Source: Acidobacteriaceae bacterium
GTDB taxonomy: Bacteria > Acidobacteriota > Terriglobia > Terriglobales > Acidobacteriaceae
NCBI GenBank assembly: GCA_003165095.1
Contig: PLSH01000117.1
Location: 1 to 9,889 of the forward strand
Direction: 5' to 3'
DNA length: 9,889 bases
Part shown: positions 6,524-9,889 of the stretch, in pieces
Layout of the letters: each line of letters opens with the position of its first letter
How positions within the stretch are numbered: position 1 is the stretch's first letter
The notes under the pieces: generated by a model
Database searches by the model: none
Told to the model about the DNA's origin: nothing
Seen by the model: the letters and a program-made list of their open reading frames with translations, nothing else
Position numbers and translations under genes: made by a program

Positions 6524-6751
6524 CAAAACCTCCACAGCACCTGGCCCCGGCGTCATGCTCTGCGCTCAAGCCTGCGCATGTCGTTGCCGCGTCCCGCAAC
6601 GGTCTCGCAATTGCTGAATTTGCCGGACCCAAGCATTCTCCACTGTTCACCCCGCCTCCGCCAAGAGCGTTTCTTGCGCCTCACCGTTGCCTTGCGTTTC
6701 CGTCGTGGCTCTAGAATAGAAATAAGCGAGTCTGGGCGGAATGGTGCAGCA

Positions 6752-7642
6752 GTGGCGCGCGCTATATTCGTAGGATTATCGACCATCGACATCGTTTACG
6801 GCGTGGACGAGTTTCCCGCGGCGAACTCAAAAATTGTGGCCCAAAATCAGGATGTGTTCGTCGGCGGCCCGGCCGCCAATGCCTGCATCGCCTTCGCTCA
6901 TCTCGGTGGCGATGCAGCACTGGTAACCGCTCTTGGACGCCATCCGCTGGCCAGCGTGGTCTGCGAGGAATTGCGAAAATATTCCATCCAGCTCATCGAT
7001 TTGAATCCCGGTTTCGATGGCCTGCCCACTCTCTCGTCCGTATTCGTCGACAGCGCCGGCAACCGCAATGTCATCTCAACCAATGCAAATCGGGTAACCA
7101 TCCCCGACGCCGAGGTTGACCCAAAACTCTTTGAGCAGGCTCGAATCGTCCTGGTCGATGGTCATTACATGCAGGCATGCCAGGCCTGCGCAGCGGCGGC
7201 GCGGACTCGTGAAATCTCGGTCGTGTTCGACGGGGGAAGCTGGAAAGATGGGACCGAAGAGCTTCTCAAGAATGTCCAAACGGCTATTTGCTCTGCTGAT
7301 TTTTTGCCTCCCGGCTGCGCGACCGGAGAACCGGTGTTCGATTTCCTGAAAAGCTGCGGTGTGACCAACATCGCGATCACCCACGGAGCAGACCCCATAC
7401 AATTCGTCTCCGGGCTTTCTTCCGGGACACTGAGGGTTCCCGATGTCGAGGTCGTAGACACCATGGGCGCCGGCGACATTCTCCATGGGGCCTTTTGCTA
7501 TTTTGTTTCCATCGGGCGCGGATTCGTTGAGTCCTTGGCTGATGCGGCGAACATCGCCTCGGAATCCTGCCGGTCCCGCGGCACCAGAGAATGGATGAAA
7601 GCCCAGCCGGCCCTCAACCTTTCCCCGGATCCTTCGCAATGA
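6752..7642 (+). CDS. PfkB/ribokinase-family carbohydrate kinase
   Basis: Cytoplasmic ATP-dependent kinase of the ribokinase superfamily, 296 residues from the chosen start. The N-terminal PfkB signature region is GGPAANA (38-44) with ALVTALG shortly after. The second signature, DTMGAGDILHGAF (236-248), includes the anion hole GAGD and catalytic base Asp242. The substrate cannot be read from sequence; sugar or sugar-acid kinases and nucleoside kinases share these motifs. The frame stays open upstream to an ATG at 6578. That 58-residue extension is Arg-rich, unlike the fold, and overlaps the divergent control region, so GTG 6752, which directly precedes the first beta-strand (IFVGLSTID), is preferred. 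A GGGCGG a few bases upstream is a poor Shine-Dalgarno. Start confidence is moderate. It converges on the NUP gene with 19 bp between stop codons. Confidence 0.88.
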   Translation: MARAIFVGLSTIDIVYGVDEFPAANSKIVAQNQDVFVGGPAANACIAFAHLGGDAALVTALGRHPLASVVCEELRKYSIQLIDLNPGFDGLPTLSSVFVDSAGNRNVISTNANRVTIPDAEVDPKLFEQARIVLVDGHYMQACQACAAAARTREISVVFDGGSWKDGTEELLKNVQTAICSADFLPPGCATGEPVFDFLKSCGVTNIAITHGADPIQFVSGLSSGTLRVPDVEVVDTMGAGDILHGAFCYFVSIGRGFVESLADAANIASESCRSRGTREWMKAQPALNLSPDPSQ

Positions 7643-7661
7643 GATTCTCGCTTTGCTCGCG

Positions 7662-8738
7662 TTATGGTTTCAGCGCCGCCGTCACATCCGCTTCCGGGAT
7701 CCTCTGCTCATAGCGCGGCCAATGGCTCAGCAATTCGCTTACCACTGCGTGACCCACCTTGTATGCGCTCTCCAGCGAGGGCAGGTAAGCGCCATAAGCG
7801 CCGATACGCTGCTTAGCCAGGCTCTCCGCAGCGCTCAACCCTTGCGGCTGGCGGTCGTAGTTGCTCACCGTGCGCAACACCAGGATGCGGTTCCGGTCCA
7901 CGCGCCCCGCCTGAGCCAGAAACTTGAGCGACTGCAGCGTCCCCGTATCTTCCATCGCCGTAGTCGCGAACTGCCCCTTGCCGCCCGTAAAATACGCCAC
8001 CCAATTTGAGGCCCACGCATCCATCAGTTTCCCGTGCCAATAGGTCGACGACGATATTTCGTCACCCAGCGTTACCAGCGGCGGCTCCTGCGACGCGGCC
8101 CCGTCAAAGTGGCTGCGAATCTCTTTCAGTTTGTCCGAGTCTTCGAGCTCGATCCCCCGCGTCAGGTTGAACGCCCACTCCGTCAGCCCGGCATTCAGCG
8201 CATACACTTGCCCATCCAGCGGCTCCGCCGGAGTCTCAAACGGTAGCTTCTTCCTCAGCGGCAGATAACCTGTGCTCCAATCTCCTGGGATCTCTCGCGC
8301 ATCGATCTCGTAGCCCAGGTCTCCATCCACCACCCATCGCGCCCACACCGCCGAACCCAGCGAGACCCTGTTCGGACAGCCGCCCGCAATGCCCGCAATC
8401 AGCCAGTACGCGTGGCTGAAGTCGAATCGGGGGTCCATCCCCACGGCCATAATCGTCGCTGCCGCATGCGCCGTCCCCTGCCCGGTCAGCACCGCCATCT
8501 CGCCCTCGTCATTCATCCGCACCGCATGGTAGCCGCTCGGCAGCGGATAAACACGATCCAGGTGGTCGCGCTCCACCCAGTACTGCAGTTCGCCCGGCGC
8601 ATCTCCGCTGTCGGCCCCCACCTCGAACATGGTCACCACCACCACCCTCACCGCAATTGGCCGTGGCTTCGCCTCAGCCGGCGTCGTCACCGTCGCCAGC
8701 AAGAGCAGGGAAGAGAAACATCGCGCGGGCCCCATCAT
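7662..8738 (-). CDS. Secreted NUP-family protein ('purine nucleoside permease', nucleoside-phosphorylase-like)
   Basis: The product resembles the family named for fungal purine nucleoside permeases (NUP). It is 358 residues from ATG 8738. Residues 1-23 form a signal peptide: a short basic start, FSSLLLLATVTT, then AEA before KPRP. The mature part has no membrane-spanning stretch. Instead it shows features like the purine nucleoside phosphorylase fold: GQGTAHA (86-92), IAGIAGG (114-120), AMEDTGT (261-267) and VSNYD (291-295). These correspond in order to the phosphate/ribose, glycine-rich, purine-contact (MExx) and Ser-Asp elements of that fold. A periplasmic nucleoside-binding or -cleaving protein is the best guess. 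The frame extends to an ATG at 8852, but those 38 residues precede the signal peptide and overlap the divergent spacer. ATG 8735 is an equally possible start. No ribosome binding site is visible; a -10-like TACTAT is at 8752-8747. Confidence 0.87.
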   Translation of the reverse strand: MMGPARCFSSLLLLATVTTPAEAKPRPIAVRVVVVTMFEVGADSGDAPGELQYWVERDHLDRVYPLPSGYHAVRMNDEGEMAVLTGQGTAHAAATIMAVGMDPRFDFSHAYWLIAGIAGGCPNRVSLGSAVWARWVVDGDLGYEIDAREIPGDWSTGYLPLRKKLPFETPAEPLDGQVYALNAGLTEWAFNLTRGIELEDSDKLKEIRSHFDGAASQEPPLVTLGDEISSSTYWHGKLMDAWASNWVAYFTGGKGQFATTAMEDTGTLQSLKFLAQAGRVDRNRILVLRTVSNYDRQPQGLSAAESLAKQRIGAYGAYLPSLESAYKVGHAVVSELLSHWPRYEQRIPEADVTAALKP

Positions 8739-8846
8739 TGATAGCGATAGTAACTGATGCCAGCGAACCAAAGTCGCTCTGCTTCCTGGCAACTCTCGAG
8801 TTCCTGTATCCCTGGTCCTTGCCTCCCTGACCCCTCGCTCAGGCGA

Positions 8847-8869
8847 TATCATGGGATGAAATCAGGAGG
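8847..8869 (+). promoter_or_regulatory. -10-like box and strong Shine-Dalgarno for the isoaspartyl peptidase gene
   Basis: TATCAT (8847-8852) matches the -10 consensus at five of six positions but has no clear -35. AGGAGG (8864-8869) is a full Shine-Dalgarno seven bases before GTG 8877. It is what favours GTG over the in-frame ATG at 8856, which the Shine-Dalgarno lies downstream of. The rest of the 138-bp divergent spacer holds only a small dyad, AACTC-TC-GAGTT, at 8791-8802. Confidence 0.45.
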
Positions 8870-8876
8870 TCCGCGT

Positions 8877-9889
8877 GTGCAAATTGCAAAAGCAAGACTC
8901 ATCGGCGTGGCCATCGCATTGGCCGCTATAACCCCCGCGGTCGCGCAGCAGCCTCAAACCCATCACTGGGCCATCGTGCTCCACGGCGGCGCGGGAGACA
9001 TCAAGCGCGCCGAGCTCGGTGCGTCCGGCGATGCGGCCTATCGCGCCTCGCTCGCCAAGGCCCTCCAGGCGGGCGCACAGGTACTCGATCGCGGCGGCTC
9101 GTCAATGGATGCCGTCGAGGCCGCAATCAAAGTTCTTGAAGACGATCCGCTCTTCAATGCCGCCCGTGGTGCAGTCTTCGCCGCCGACGGCACCAGCGAA
9201 ATGGACGCCGCTATCATGGACGGCGCAACTCTGAGGGCCGGCGCGGTGGCTGACGTAACCCGCACCCGCTACCCCATCAGTCTGGCCCGCGCCGTCATGG
9301 AAAAAACCTCTTACGTTCTCATGGTCGGTCCGGGCGCCGACGCCTTTTCCGTGCAGGCCGGCCTTCAGCAGGAGGAGCCAGGCTACTTCTTTACCGAAAG
9401 CCGCTGGCTGTCGCTGGAAAAGCAGCTTAAGAAAGAAGGCCGCCCCATTCCGCCGCGTCCCGCCGGTGCTCCGCCTCCTGGCGCTGCTGTTCCCGTCGCC
9501 CAGGTTGAGGAACCCGCTGACACGCACCGCTACGGCACCGTCGGCGTTGTCGCACTCGACCGCCAGGGCAATGTTGCCGCCGGTACATCCACCGGCGGTT
9601 TGCAGGGCAAGATGCCGGGCCGCGTCGGCGATTCGCCCCTCATCGGCGCTGGCACCTACGCATCCAATCAATCCTGCGCCGTCTCCGGAACCGGCGTCGG
9701 CGAGTATTTCATCCGCCTCACCGTGGCTCGCGAGGTCTGCAACCTGGTTTACTTCAAGGGCATGCCCCTCCAGCAGGCAGCCGACCAGGTAATTCACAAA
9801 GAAGTGGCCGGCCTCAACGGCGACGGCGGCGTTATCGCCATCGCTCCCGACGGACAACTGGCGTGGAGCTTCAATACTCCCGGCATGTT
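8877..9889 (+). CDS. iaaA: Secreted isoaspartyl peptidase / L-asparaginase (plant-type, Ntn-hydrolase), C-terminus cut by the right edge
   Basis: Autoprocessing Thr hydrolase releasing isoaspartyl residues from dipeptides and hydrolysing asparagine. 337 codons are visible, ending at FNTPGM; E. coli EcAIII has about 20 more residues after this point. A signal peptide is predicted at about 1-23 (LIGVAIALAAITPAVA before QQ), so the enzyme is probably periplasmic, unlike cytosolic EcAIII. The cleavage and nucleophile site is Thr221 in RYGTVG. The other active-site residues keep the EcAIII spacing: Thr239 (GTSTGG), Arg249 and Asp252 (GRVGDSP), Thr272-Gly273 (SGTGVGE). The loop before Thr221 contains a Pro-rich insertion (PPRPAGAPPPG) and should end the alpha subunit. 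The usual NAGxGAVF reads NAARGAVF. GTG 8877 is chosen for its AGGAGG. It is divergent from the NUP gene. Confidence 0.93.
   Translation, partial: MQIAKARLIGVAIALAAITPAVAQQPQTHHWAIVLHGGAGDIKRAELGASGDAAYRASLAKALQAGAQVLDRGGSSMDAVEAAIKVLEDDPLFNAARGAVFAADGTSEMDAAIMDGATLRAGAVADVTRTRYPISLARAVMEKTSYVLMVGPGADAFSVQAGLQQEEPGYFFTESRWLSLEKQLKKEGRPIPPRPAGAPPPGAAVPVAQVEEPADTHRYGTVGVVALDRQGNVAAGTSTGGLQGKMPGRVGDSPLIGAGTYASNQSCAVSGTGVGEYFIRLTVAREVCNLVYFKGMPLQQAADQVIHKEVAGLNGDGGVIAIAPDGQLAWSFNTPGM

Noticed and set aside
9102..9857. Minus-strand ORF (251 codons) opposite the isoaspartyl peptidase.
   Set aside because: The plus strand encodes all catalytic residues of the family in order, so the minus frame is a shadow.

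Overview
The window is GC-rich bacterial chromosome, tightly packed with housekeeping and metabolic genes on both strands. There are no phage, transposase, CRISPR or RNA genes. The likely host is an acidobacterium of the Terriglobia/Koribacter type. That is an inference from the protein flavour, the long UxaA-type dehydratase, a 'GGGTGCCCCA'-type palindromic repeat and CCACTGA heptamer repeats, which I remember as common in such genomes. No marker gene in the window proves it.

Layout, left to right. (1) The N-terminal 229 codons of a ComM/YifB-type AAA+ ATPase run leftwards off the edge (1-689, minus). (2) A 154-bp divergent spacer carries two short arrays with a 7-bp period, then a -10 box placed so that the next mRNA may be leaderless. 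(3) A single-chain iron-sulfur L-serine dehydratase follows (844-2265, plus). (4) Next is a compact stand-alone transcription unit (2436-2676, plus) with a near-consensus sigma70 promoter, two 5'-UTR hairpins, a strong Shine-Dalgarno, a 27-residue Lys/Ala peptide gene (2530-2613) and a long GC-rich hairpin. (5) rsmE, a 16S rRNA methyltransferase, is at 2722-3465 (plus). (6) Three leftward genes converge on rsmE: an isoprenylcysteine-methyltransferase-like membrane protein (6523-6110), an aquaglyceroporin (6051-5323) and an altronate/galactarate dehydratase-family enzyme (5220-3529). The dehydratase frame is interrupted, without frameshift, by a repeat-derived segment. (7) Divergent from these is a PfkB-family sugar kinase (6752-7642, plus). 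(8) At the right edge a secreted NUP-family protein (8738-7662, minus) and a secreted Thr-type isoaspartyl peptidase/asparaginase (from 8877, plus, cut at the edge) diverge from a 138-bp spacer.

Functional threads: serine deamination to pyruvate; possible sugar-acid catabolism (UxaA-type dehydratase, MIP channel and a PfkB kinase, the fold of 2-keto-3-deoxygluconate kinases); and probable periplasmic nitrogen/nucleoside scavenging (NUP protein plus isoaspartyl peptidase). I see no clear new defence or mobile system. The most unusual items are the tiny polybasic-peptide transcription unit, the repeat domesticated inside the dehydratase gene, and the period-7 arrays next to a probably leaderless gene.
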